Source: Paenibacillus dakarensis (GTDB lineage Bacteria > Bacillota > Bacilli > Paenibacillales > Paenibacillaceae). From it: DNA of 37,313 nt. Below the pieces are notes generated by a model. It was not told the origin of the DNA and made no database searches. It saw nothing but the letters and a program-made list of their open reading frames with translations. The position numbers and the translations under genes were made by a program. The stretch is taken from the NCBI RefSeq assembly GCF_001373415.1, contig NZ_CDSE01000093.1:1-37313 (forward strand), read 5' to 3'. Below, piece after piece: positions 6,499 to 13,351 of the stretch. Within the stretch, counting starts at the first letter, position 1. The number at the start of each line of letters is the position of its first letter.

Positions 6499-7884
6499 CT
6501 AAAATCCACTCACAAACTGCCCGCCATTCCCGCCGCTAATCTCCCGCACGATCCCGAAATTCGGCAAATATACGATTTCGACACGCGCATCCTCGCCGCC
6601 ATTACGCCCTTTGCCGAGTTCGATAACTCCGCGTCCTTCATGCGCCAGCGTATCGATACCGAACGTATTAACCGCGTCCTCAAGAACCGCTTTCGTCTTC
6701 TTAATCTCCGCACGTTTCGGCGGCTTCATCTCGCGGATACCATCGTCACCTTTCTCATTCGCGTTTTCATCCGCTTGAGTGATAACGTGTATTACTGTTC
6801 CGGTCCGCCCGGCCAATAAACGCAGTTTCTTCGATGTTGCTGCCGCATCTCCGCCCGCCGTCTTGCTCGTATTCGCTTCGTAATCCATATAGTAAATCGG
6901 ATCAACAACGACGACATCCGCCTCATATTGTTCGATATCCGTCTCAAGTTGGCGCACGGAACGGTCGGTAAAATCGGCGTGATCTGCGGCGCGAAGTATA
7001 ATTCGTCCGCTAATTGATTCGTTCAGATTACGCAAAAACTCCTCCAGCTCACGTTCGTATTCTTCCGATAATTTACCGAAAAGCATCGCCTTATTATCGA
7101 AGCCTGCATCGTAATCTACTCCGTCTATCTGCGCATGGATAACGCCGGCCTTTGCGCTCAGATACGAATATGCGCGCGCCAACCATTCGAACGTAGACAT
7201 TTCGAGCGCCCATACGAGAACGGTTGCGCCTTGTATCGCGGCTTCTAGCGCTTCTACCATTACGATGACGGACTTACCGCGGCCGGATCGCGCATACCAA
7301 GTGTACATATTCGATGAGAGGTATCCGCCGATCTGTTCGTTGATATACGCAAATGCTGACCGCCAGATGCGGAAAGACTTGCCGGCTTTACGTGCGCGAT
7401 ACTCCGTTAGGAACTTTTCGAAGTCGGTTTTCACGTCCGTTGCCTTTTGGCAATTTCGAACGCTTGTTCTCATTTTAATCTTATCTGCTAAATCTTTCAA
7501 GTACCCTGAGAACTCTTCCGCCGACATTTTTTGATAAGCTTCCGCAAACTCAGACGGAACGCGCTTTCCGGTTTCTTCGTCCTGATAACCGTTTACCTTT
7601 TCGGCGGCCATACGTTTAGCAGCGTTCTCTTTTAACCCTCGCGCCAGGTATTCGAAACTATCCGTAACGCCGGGAATGTACGTCAGATCCGGAAACTCGC
7701 CCGCAATTGAAGCGTAGCTCGGCGCCTTGCCGCCGTTTTCCTGCGCATACTTTACAACGAAATCATACGCCCGACGCTCGCTCAATGTCGGGAAATCATC
7801 GCGGATAATACCGTATTTGGATAGCGCCGATACGTCGCCCTCGTCCGCAATCTTCGATATTATCTGTTCGCCATATATCGCCAT
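6499..7884 (-). CDS. DnaB-type replicative helicase
   Basis: This 461-residue enzyme probably unwinds DNA at the element's replication fork as a hexameric ring. The RecA-like core has Walker A ARSGRGKS (198-205), an H1a-type segment VLVWALEMS (222-230) and Walker B ADVVVVDP (322-329). A QADENANEK segment matches the H3 region. The N-terminal ~150 residues are helical, like the DnaB N-domain. GGAGGT lies 8 nt before the ATG. Length matches phage and bacterial DnaB proteins (about 450). Upstream on the same strand is its likely loader; downstream are the repressor and primase. The Walker A loop has Arg-Ser where most DnaB proteins have Gly-Pro-Ser-Met or similar, as often seen in phage forms. 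Confidence 0.85.
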   Translation of the reverse strand: MAIYGEQIISKIADEGDVSALSKYGIIRDDFPTLSERRAYDFVVKYAQENGGKAPSYASIAGEFPDLTYIPGVTDSFEYLARGLKENAAKRMAAEKVNGYQDEETGKRVPSEFAEAYQKMSAEEFSGYLKDLADKIKMRTSVRNCQKATDVKTDFEKFLTEYRARKAGKSFRIWRSAFAYINEQIGGYLSSNMYTWYARSGRGKSVIVMVEALEAAIQGATVLVWALEMSTFEWLARAYSYLSAKAGVIHAQIDGVDYDAGFDNKAMLFGKLSEEYERELEEFLRNLNESISGRIILRAADHADFTDRSVRQLETDIEQYEADVVVVDPIYYMDYEANTSKTAGGDAAATSKKLRLLAGRTGTVIHVITQADENANEKGDDGIREMKPPKRAEIKKTKAVLEDAVNTFGIDTLAHEGRGVIELGKGRNGGEDARVEIVYLPNFGIVREISGGNGGQFVSGF

Positions 7885-8043
7885 TCTCGTAACACCTCCG
7901 ATTATATAACTTGTCGCTCCAAAAAAGGAGTTTCATGTTGTGAAAAATAGGATGTATGTTCGCATGAACCGGACACTATCTCTTTATTTCGCAATCTCTC
8001 TGCGTTTTTCATTTTTGCGAATTGTAAACGCCATGAAAACTCG

Positions 8044-8814
8044 TCAAATCCTTATGCCACGCTTGCTCCCGCCTTTGAACGGAACCACTAGGCACATGTC
8101 TCGAACCCGATCCGCAAGCCTGGCGTCAAACACTAGCGCCAAATCCTCGATAGCTACGTTAGATGTGTATACGGTCGGAAGCCCCTCCGTTACGCGCGCA
8201 TTGATAACCGCATGTAAATCCGCGCGAAACGCCTCTGACGCATCCCTTACGCCGATATCGTCTAATACCGCGAACGGCGCAGATGACGCGGCGGATTGAT
8301 AACGATAATATCTTTCCGCAGCCGGCTCCGCTATGTGGTCCGGAACTCGCGGTCGATTGAACGTGTTGTAATCCGTCTGCCACGCGTTCACATCGAGAAA
8401 GAAGGCGGGCCGTTCTTTGGGCGAAAGCCCACGTTGGACTGATCCGATATAGTGGCGCACAATCCATTCGTTTAGTACCGCGACAGCCGTCGTAGTTTTA
8501 CCGGTGCCTGGCGATGCGGATACTAAGTAAAGCGATTTAATGCGCTCACTTCCTTCGTTAAATTGACGCTGGAAAGTATTAACGTACGAATCGATGACGG
8601 AATAGGCTGCCGCCTGATCTTTGCGCGCTGGCGAGTTCTGCAGCGTTGCCTTTTGGTAATCCGACGGAATATTTGCGGCTGCTACTCGTCCGCCTGCGGC
8701 GTTATGTCCGTGGACAGCGATATAGGACGAGCATAGCGCGTTACACTTATCGGAGCCTGCGAGCGAACAATGCTGCGCTAATATACATTTGTCAGCGTGT
8801 GTTCTCGATTCCAT
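8044..8814 (-). CDS. DnaC-like helicase loader (AAA+ ATPase)
   Basis: This 256-residue AAA+ protein probably loads the DnaB-type helicase encoded just downstream. Residues 10-28 hold four cysteines (C10, C16, C24, C28) and form a possible N-terminal zinc site for helicase contact. Walker A is SPGTGKTT (101-108) and Walker B is FAVLDDIG (181-188), typical of DnaC/DnaI loaders. A sensor-1-like VYTSN and an arginine-rich RLADRVRDM (arginine-finger or sensor-2 region) follow. GAAGGAGGAA lies just upstream of the ATG. The helicase ATG is 159 nt after its stop. The intervening DNA holds a short CTCC/GGAG palindrome and no convincing gene. Confidence 0.85.
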   Translation of the reverse strand: MESRTHADKCILAQHCSLAGSDKCNALCSSYIAVHGHNAAGGRVAAANIPSDYQKATLQNSPARKDQAAAYSVIDSYVNTFQRQFNEGSERIKSLYLVSASPGTGKTTTAVAVLNEWIVRHYIGSVQRGLSPKERPAFFLDVNAWQTDYNTFNRPRVPDHIAEPAAERYYRYQSAASSAPFAVLDDIGVRDASEAFRADLHAVINARVTEGLPTVYTSNVAIEDLALVFDARLADRVRDMCLVVPFKGGSKRGIRI

Positions 8815-8836
8815 TGCGTTCCTCCTTCGCGGTAAA

Positions 8837-8864
8837 TATATAACGTATTTTCCTCGGTTGTAAA
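8837..8864 (-). promoter_or_regulatory. Possible promoter before the helicase-loader gene
   Basis: On the minus strand TTTACA (8864-8859), a 16-nt spacer and TATATA (8842-8837) lie 22 nt before the loader ATG. The -35 has one mismatch to consensus and the spacing is slightly short. It may allow separate expression of the loader and helicase genes. Confidence 0.45.
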
Positions 8865-8920
8865 GCGGCTTATACGCGCTTCCGAAGCCGACTATTGCGC
8901 ATTTCGTTCGAACTGCGCCG

Positions 8921-9094
8921 TTACTTCAACTTAGCCTCAATATAAAATCCAGTAGACTTACTGTGGCTCTCACATGCGTTAACAGGTAAAAATGAATCTT
9001 TGGGATCTTCACCTTTTACGTGCCCGTAGATATGCCCTTGATAAACTGCATCTTGATTACAGCCTATACGGTCACATTTCAGTGGCTCTTTCAT
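8921..9094 (-). CDS. Small Cys/His protein, 57 aa
   Basis: GAAGGAGG lies before the ATG at 9094; a longer in-frame start has no Shine-Dalgarno. The protein contains CDRIGC (residues 7-12) and a later CESH, a Cys2/Cys-His pattern that fits a small zinc ribbon. The middle is hydrophilic (GHVKGEDPKDS). Its sequence is AT-richer than its neighbours. It lies between the helicase loader gene and the 137-residue gene. Function unknown. Confidence 0.6.
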   Translation of the reverse strand: MKEPLKCDRIGCNQDAVYQGHIYGHVKGEDPKDSFLPVNACESHSKSTGFYIEAKLK

Positions 9095-9143
9095 TTCTTT
9101 TCCTCCTTCGCATTTTGTGTCTACTACGCAGTAATAAAAAATT

Positions 9144-9557
9144 TTAAAGCCACCGCGCCAATTCCTCCGCACTCATCCCGCCATTCACCGGTTCACTCTC
9201 CGCCTTTGCTTTCCGTTGTTGCTCCGCCAGCACCTGCGGAAGTATCCGCGGCAACATATACGCAATCAGAAAGCCGGCGGTCAATTGCGGATATTGCGCA
9301 GTCGGACGATATTCCGCGAAGGCTCGTTCGATTGTCTCGCGGAGGGCTTCCGCACCGTATTCGGTTAGCGCGCGTTTAATCGATCCCTGTTCGAATCCGT
9401 AGCCGCGCATCGGCACGTATTTCTCGACTGCGAATTTCTCCGCGTTTAAATCGATAACCATCGCGTGGACGGTCGCGGTGTTCCAGTCATCCAGCGGAAG
9501 ATTGCGCCAGTCTTTGCGCTGTTCAGCCGTTATTTTCTTGCGCGGTTTCGTCGGCAT
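9144..9557 (-). CDS. Phage early-region protein of unknown function, 137 aa
   Basis: The ATG at 9557 has AAAGGAGG 9 nt upstream. The N-terminus is basic (MPTKPRKKITAEQRKDWRNL), followed by a helical region with RGYGFEQGSIKRALTEYG and ETIERAFAEYRPT, and a C-terminal helix AEQQRKAKAESE ending SAEELARWL. No catalytic motif is seen. It overlaps the coiled-coil gene upstream by 35 nt and lies two genes before the helicase loader gene, so a replication accessory role is possible but unproven. Confidence 0.65.
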   Translation of the reverse strand: MPTKPRKKITAEQRKDWRNLPLDDWNTATVHAMVIDLNAEKFAVEKYVPMRGYGFEQGSIKRALTEYGAEALRETIERAFAEYRPTAQYPQLTAGFLIAYMLPRILPQVLAEQQRKAKAESEPVNGGMSAEELARWL

Positions 9558-9828
9558 TGCGCAGCGCCTCCTTTGCTATCCGTTTAAAATCAACTAACAT
9601 ATCGACATGCGATGAGTATTGCGACATTGTTCCAGTCGTGATACGTTCTAATGCTTCTTTCATCCGCTCTACCTCCGCCTGCAGACGCACAATTTCGTAG
9701 TTCTGCCTACACTTCTTTCTGTAGATCTCGAGCCATGCATCCTGCGTCATTTTAAGTTGCGCGCTGGTATCTTCATATACCTCGCGTAACATATCGAATT
9801 TCTCTTTGCGTTTACTCTGCCACCACAT
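9523..9828 (-). CDS. Coiled-coil phage protein, 101 aa
   Basis: GGAGGG precedes the ATG at 9828. The product is nearly all helix with heptad-like spacing (FDMLREVYEDTSAQLKMTQD, IVRLQAEVERMKEALERI). It has one Cys and no membrane segment. Its 3' end overlaps the next gene, suggesting translational coupling. Function unknown; it may be a small oligomeric scaffold. Confidence 0.6.
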   Translation of the reverse strand: MWWQSKRKEKFDMLREVYEDTSAQLKMTQDAWLEIYRKKCRQNYEIVRLQAEVERMKEALERITTGTMSQYSSHVDMLVDFKRIAKEALRNADETAQENNG

Positions 9829-9879
9829 CGAAACATCCCTCCGTTATCTTATTTAACTACGTATTTGCGATTCGTAAAC

Positions 9880-9999
9880 CTACCGCCCATAATGTCGCAA
9901 TATCCCGTCAATCGTCCGCAGCTCAAGAGCCGCGTCTAACTGGCGCTCGATTTCCTGCGCGATGGCTTGCGCTTCCTGGCGCTGTTGTTCCGTGGTCAT
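9880..9999 (-). CDS. Very small phage protein, 39 aa
   Basis: This ORF has a strong GGGGAGGAA just upstream of its ATG, and the ATG overlaps the stop of the preceding zinc-ribbon gene (ATGA). The product, MTTEQQRQEAQAIAQEIERQ followed by LDAALELRTIDGILRHYGR, is a single amphipathic helix rich in Gln and Glu. The tight overlap and Shine-Dalgarno make it a likely real gene despite its size. Function unknown. Confidence 0.6.
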   Translation of the reverse strand: MTTEQQRQEAQAIAQEIERQLDAALELRTIDGILRHYGR

Positions 10000-10148
10000 T
10001 CCGATTCCTCCCCGTGAATTACTTTATATTCGCCGCACTTAGCGCAGACAACCGACTTATACGTTATTTCGTTAGTCACCGTACAAATTTTCGTAATACT
10101 GCGTTTCCATTCGTGCTTGCACTTGCGCGTGAACAACTTGAACCTCAC
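9996..10148 (-). CDS. Small zinc-ribbon protein, 50 aa, GUG start
   Basis: The GUG at 10148 overlaps the stop of the upstream membrane-protein gene by one base (TAGTG), and GGGAGG lies about 10 nt before it. The product has CKHEW (residues 10-14) and CAKCGEYK (35-42), a classic two-knuckle zinc ribbon with a basic N-terminus. Its stop overlaps the next ATG. Such mini-ribbons often bind DNA or RNA polymerase, but no target can be named. Confidence 0.6.
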   Translation of the reverse strand: MRFKLFTRKCKHEWKRSITKICTVTNEITYKSVVCAKCGEYKVIHGEESE

Positions 10149-10468
10149 TATTCGCCCGCCTCCCGTTCCTCAATAACGTATATTTTTCCGCGCTGCTCTA
10201 CGATTTCGTATTTAGCCGCATCGATAACGTAGCCCGGCCGCAGTGTGACTTCGTGGCGGATCGGCTCTGCGCACGTTAATACGTAGAATGCGACCAACGC
10301 CGCAGATAGTGCGCCTGTTAATCCGGAAACCACCGCACGGGAATGCTCTCTATCGCGCGCATATAGTATCACCAGCACGAACGAAGCTATCGCGCCAATA
10401 CCGAAGAAAATAGCGCTTAATATCGCCGCTCCGTCAACTCCGCCGCCCGTCGTATTCAATACGTCCAT
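10148..10468 (-). CDS. Small membrane protein, 106 aa
   Basis: The ATG at 10468 follows AAAGGA. Residues ~14-36 (AILSAIFFGIGAIASFVLVI) and ~47-66 (GLTGALSAALVAFYVLTC) are two hydrophobic spans joined by a charged loop (YARDREHSR). The C-terminal ~35 residues are soluble and charged (KYEIVEQRGKIYVIEEREAGE). It could be a holin-like, superinfection-exclusion or anchoring protein. Its place among early genes argues against a late lysis role. No family recognised. Confidence 0.65.
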   Translation of the reverse strand: MDVLNTTGGGVDGAAILSAIFFGIGAIASFVLVILYARDREHSRAVVSGLTGALSAALVAFYVLTCAEPIRHEVTLRPGYVIDAAKYEIVEQRGKIYVIEEREAGE

Positions 10469-10607
10469 TTAACGCACATCCTTTCGCTTATATTAATAGT
10501 TATACGGAAGCCGTGCGGAATCACACGGTCGCAAAATTTGAGCGCTAAATCAGCGCCTTTCCCTCGTCCCCTACCGCTAACCCTACCGCACGCCCAGCAC
10601 GCCTAAT

Positions 10608-11000
10608 TCACCGCTCAGATTTAGGCTGACGCCTATGTGCGCCATCTACACGCAACGCCGCGCTAATCAGTCCGGCCAGTTTCGCCGTCTCATCCGCATA
10701 TAATCGCAGGGCGTCCGCTAGGGTTTCCGCTCTACTAACGTCTGTATCGCGCAGTATAGCGGCTTTGGCGGCGGCTGTGATTCCGCCCTCGTTCAGCGTA
10801 TAGAATCCGTCATCCTTCCACGATTCGCGCGGTTCGGGCGGAGGCGATCCGTCTGCAGGCGCCGTATAGCCGGGCGATTTCGTAGGGTCAACGGTGTGGC
10901 GGCGTTGGAGGATAAACTGCGTATTATCCGTTGTTAGGCGATAGTTTTGCGTGATGGATACGTTGAGTTTCGTTGAAAACGAAGACGTAGTCGAAGCCAT
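10608..11000 (-). CDS. Phage hypothetical protein, 130 aa
   Basis: The ATG at 11000 follows GAAGGGG by about 10 nt and overlaps the upstream stop (TAATG). The N-terminal half is beta-rich (NVSITQNYRLTTDNTQFILQ). A proline-rich loop is followed by SWKDDGFYTLNEGGI and a helical C-terminus (AETLADALRLYADETAKLAG). The Y-R-h-x-T-D...I-L-Q-R-R...W-x-x-x-G-F/Y pattern recurs in small phage proteins from Gram-positive hosts, but I cannot name the family with certainty. The 139-nt gap downstream holds the inverted repeats CCGTG/CACGG and GCGCT/AGCGC, which may terminate or attenuate transcription. Confidence 0.6.
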   Translation of the reverse strand: MASTTSSFSTKLNVSITQNYRLTTDNTQFILQRRHTVDPTKSPGYTAPADGSPPPEPRESWKDDGFYTLNEGGITAAAKAAILRDTDVSRAETLADALRLYADETAKLAGLISAALRVDGAHRRQPKSER

Positions 11001-11386
11001 TATGCGTTCACCCCTTCGATTTTTATTCCGAGCGTGTTTAGCGTATCGAGCATTCCGTCAACGTACGCGTCATCCCCGTCGTCAGTAAAACCCGTTGTGT
11101 GATAATCGAAGCTTTCACGAATCGCATTGTGCGCCTCGCGTTCCAGCTCCTCCGCGGACTTTTCGACGGTGTATCCGTTAACTAGCGCGGACATGAGCGT
11201 GTCGAACGGGATAACGCGGAACTCTGGCGGCGTATGCGGATAGCCCTCCTGCGCATCCAATGCGAGTTCAATTACGTCGCATAAGTCGGGATGCTGCGTC
11301 CGGATTCTTTCGATAGCTTCCGCAACCTGGCGCGGAATAGTGGGCAGTGTGATAGTAGCGGTGTTGCGTTGGTTTTCGTTGGACAT
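11000..11386 (-). CDS. Phage hypothetical protein, 128 aa
   Basis: GGAGG lies 8 nt before the ATG at 11386. The protein has a helical N-terminal half (RQVAEAIERIRTQHPDLCDV) and a central FDTLMSALVNGYTVEKSAEE, a segment seen in small phage proteins of the DUF1642 type. The C-terminus is acidic (FTDDGDDAYVDGMLDTLNTL). It overlaps the next gene by one base. It is the first intact gene after the decayed stretch downstream of the HTH gene. Function unknown. Confidence 0.6.
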   Translation of the reverse strand: MSNENQRNTATITLPTIPRQVAEAIERIRTQHPDLCDVIELALDAQEGYPHTPPEFRVIPFDTLMSALVNGYTVEKSAEELEREAHNAIRESFDYHTTGFTDDGDDAYVDGMLDTLNTLGIKIEGVNA

Positions 11387-11432
11387 ACGGGATACCTCCG
11401 TTTATAGTTTATTGGCGATTTTCAGCGGCGAT

Positions 11433-11813
11433 TTAGCGGCTTTCGATGCGAGTTGGATCGTTTGGTCGTTCGCAAGGGAAAGCGTCTAATTTCGCGGTCA
11501 GATTTAGCGAGACGATGGCGGGCGGCGCGGGCGAGTCTGTTGTCTTTTCTTCTTCGAATAACCCCTCACGCGTTGTTAATCTATTAAGTACCTTATACAA
11601 TTATCTACGCTAAGCTTTTTCTCGCGTATTAAAAGGTTTTGATATTAACCGTCTCGCGAGGAAACGAAGTTTCCGAAGCGATAGTGTTTTCTTCTTCGGT
11701 TTAACTCGCAGTAATGTTTTATCTAGTTCTTAATGGCTCTTGTTAAAAGACTGGTTATAGTTAGTGTCTTCCTCCACCGTGTCGGTGTTCACCATGTCGG
11801 TATTCACGGACAT
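11433..11813 (-). pseudogene. Decayed reading frame downstream of the HTH gene
   Basis: The 446-bp space 11387-11832 has no intact gene. One minus-strand frame still looks protein-like. 11813-11730 gives MSVNTDMVNTDTVEEDTNYN and then QSFNKSH before TAA. 11600-11433 (after UUG) gives KVLNRLTTREGLFEEEKTTD, then SPAPPAIVSLNLTAKLDAFP and ERPNDPTRIESR. They are in the same frame, 71 codons apart, with three stops between. The first piece resembles the hydrophilic Thr/Asp-rich linker that follows HTH domains in replication-initiator proteins. I read this as the broken C-terminal part of the upstream HTH protein or of a second gene. Each piece could also be a tiny separate gene, but neither has a good Shine-Dalgarno. 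Confidence 0.45.
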
Positions 11814-11832
11814 GGGACGTTAATCCGCCCAC

Positions 11833-12249
11833 CTAACCGCCTTCTATCGCTTCCGGCTGCGCATTGAATATCGCGAGTTGGCTGATCGGAAGGACCGTAT
11901 ATCGCGTATTCTGCCATGTTCCGCTAGGCGACCGATCCCTTACCGCATGTATTACCGCGCGCCCATTCCAACGGTAATCGACCAGACGCTTAACGTATCG
12001 GTTCGCCGTCTGACGGTTAACTCCGAGATACCTCGCAATCTGTTCCTGCGTTGGGTAACAGTTGCCCGCCGCATCCATAAACGAAGCGATTACGCAAAGT
12101 GTCGTCCAGTTCTGCGCGCCCATGTCCGCTATAAGACCGGCTTTTGCGGCATCAACGTACATCTTAACGAATATCCGCGTCTCACTGGCGCCGGATGTTA
12201 CGGAGTATTCCGTTTGCGATTCGACCGATACGAGTTTTTGTTCCGTGAT
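11833..12249 (-). CDS. Helix-turn-helix replication-initiator-like protein
   Basis: Coding-like sequence extends upstream of the first ATG (12162) as TEQKLVSVESQTEYSVTSGA then SETRIFVKMYVD. The R-I-F/Y...MYVDA...GLIAD segment is, from memory, part of the conserved N-terminus of this phage/plasmid family. The stretch has no ATG, GTG or TTG, but AAAGGAGG lies 8 nt before an AUC at 12249. I therefore start there (138 residues). A winged HTH follows: YPTQEQIARYLGVNRQTANR and VKRLVDYRWNGRAVIHAVRD. Such proteins begin phage replication or control early transcription. It ends early with TAG after AIEGG, and the decayed frame downstream suggests a lost C-terminus. It lies 20 nt after the nuclease gene, in the same direction. 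Confidence 0.65.
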   Translation of the reverse strand: MTEQKLVSVESQTEYSVTSGASETRIFVKMYVDAAKAGLIADMGAQNWTTLCVIASFMDAAGNCYPTQEQIARYLGVNRQTANRYVKRLVDYRWNGRAVIHAVRDRSPSGTWQNTRYTVLPISQLAIFNAQPEAIEGG

Positions 12250-12269
12250 TGATATCGCCTCCTTTCCGA

Positions 12270-13211
12270 TTATGCTGCGTCTTCTCCACGAAAAGAGATA
12301 GACGTTATAAACGCATTCATGTCGTGTACTAAATCTGCGCGACCTATTTCATGTAAAGGCGGGTACAGAGTTGAAATGTGTTTGATCTCAGCAAATCCGA
12401 GACGAAACGGTGGTTCCCTGTCTCTTGCGTAGTAGACCGTAAGCTGGTCCGTCTCTATTGAGTATTTCTCCAAAGTACGACTCCGCGGATCACGTATCGT
12501 CCCTGCACTAAGCTTCGCATCAACCCAGGTAGAGCTTCCTACGATAAAATCGGGAATGCAGCTGCCTATTTTTACGTGAGCTTCTACGTTAGGGTAGAGT
12601 TCCCCAAGAATTACACCTAGTTTTCGTTCGAACTCATGACCGTATTTTATAGCCTCCCTTCCTCCATAATCTCGGTCTATATATTTATAAGGAACTTTAT
12701 ATGCGCGAAGGAATCGTTTGAAGGTGCCAAAATGCTTACGCATATATCCGTATAATTCAGGCAACTCCTCCCTCAATCGCCGTGTTGGGTACCCTTCAAA
12801 CGGAAAACAATCACGGTAAAACTCGTCCAGTGCATCTATTTCTAATGAATAAATGACCTCTTTCGATACCCTGCGAAAAGTCAATTCATCGATCGAATAG
12901 AGATCCATTAGCCTTTCGCTTTCTTCAACGCATTGCGAAACTACGTAATCACCTTCCAGTCGAAAGCATCTCGCGACCTCAATGTCCGGCGGTGTCCCAC
13001 TTGAGTCATAAAGACCGTATTCTATGAGCGCCTGATTGTAACTGCCGAATGCTCGAACTGCTTGCTTTCGAATACAATCGTATTCTTTCGAAGGTAGTTC
13101 TTTACGTATACTAAGAACGTCTATATCCCGATCAATGAGGTCGTCCAGTCTTGAAAATACACGTTGTTTTGCCTCATCTAAAGCTATTTCCTGAATTACC
13201 CCCCAATTCAC
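12270..13211 (-). CDS. Homing-endonuclease-repeat protein with PD-(D/E)XK nuclease core
   Basis: The 313-residue protein starts at GUG with AAAGGGGGAG upstream. Two related helical repeats occupy the N-terminal half: SIRKELPSKEYDCIRKQAVR with AFGSYNQALIEYGL (~34-67), and RLREELPELYGYMRKHFGTF with KRFLRAYKV (~145-173). Both carry the F-G-S/T-[YF]...A/L core of the homing-endonuclease-associated repeat, a DNA-binding unit. The C-terminal half has GHEFERKLG (E193/E195), IPDFIV (D221) and WVDAKLS (D231, K233), a complete PD-(D/E)XK active site. It probably cuts DNA at sites chosen by the repeats. It lies between the integrase and initiator genes and is less CG-rich than its neighbours. Homing, resolvase or defence roles are all possible. 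Confidence 0.75.
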   Translation of the reverse strand: MNWGVIQEIALDEAKQRVFSRLDDLIDRDIDVLSIRKELPSKEYDCIRKQAVRAFGSYNQALIEYGLYDSSGTPPDIEVARCFRLEGDYVVSQCVEESERLMDLYSIDELTFRRVSKEVIYSLEIDALDEFYRDCFPFEGYPTRRLREELPELYGYMRKHFGTFKRFLRAYKVPYKYIDRDYGGREAIKYGHEFERKLGVILGELYPNVEAHVKIGSCIPDFIVGSSTWVDAKLSAGTIRDPRSRTLEKYSIETDQLTVYYARDREPPFRLGFAEIKHISTLYPPLHEIGRADLVHDMNAFITSISFRGEDAA

Positions 13212-13234
13212 CTTACTCCCCCTTTCCGCTATCT

Positions 13235-13273
13235 AATAACCTCGACGGAGCCGGTTTCGATTTCGCACACTTT
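13235..13273 (-). repeat. Duplicated 39-bp upstream element, copy B
   Basis: This is the second copy of the element at 4549-4587. On the minus strand it reads KVCEIETGSVEVI followed by R and a TAG stop, 17 nt before the GUG of the nuclease gene and out of frame with it. A related TGCGAAATATTTACCG lies about 24 bp upstream of TGCGAAATCGAAACCG, an internal near-tandem repeat. A 13-codon leader starting at GUG 13270 would have no Shine-Dalgarno. Confidence 0.6.
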
Positions 13274-13351
13274 TGCGGTAAATATTTCGCAGAAATAAAA
13301 AATAGCGCCACCTCAACGGAATTTAATCCGAAGAGATGACGCTATATACTT

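Noticed and set aside
7940..8299. Plus-strand GUG frame with AAAAAAGGAG 9 nt upstream
   Set aside because: The Shine-Dalgarno is good, but after about 34 codons the frame runs antisense to the helicase-loader gene and loses protein character. The GGAG is also one arm of a CTCC/GGAG palindrome.
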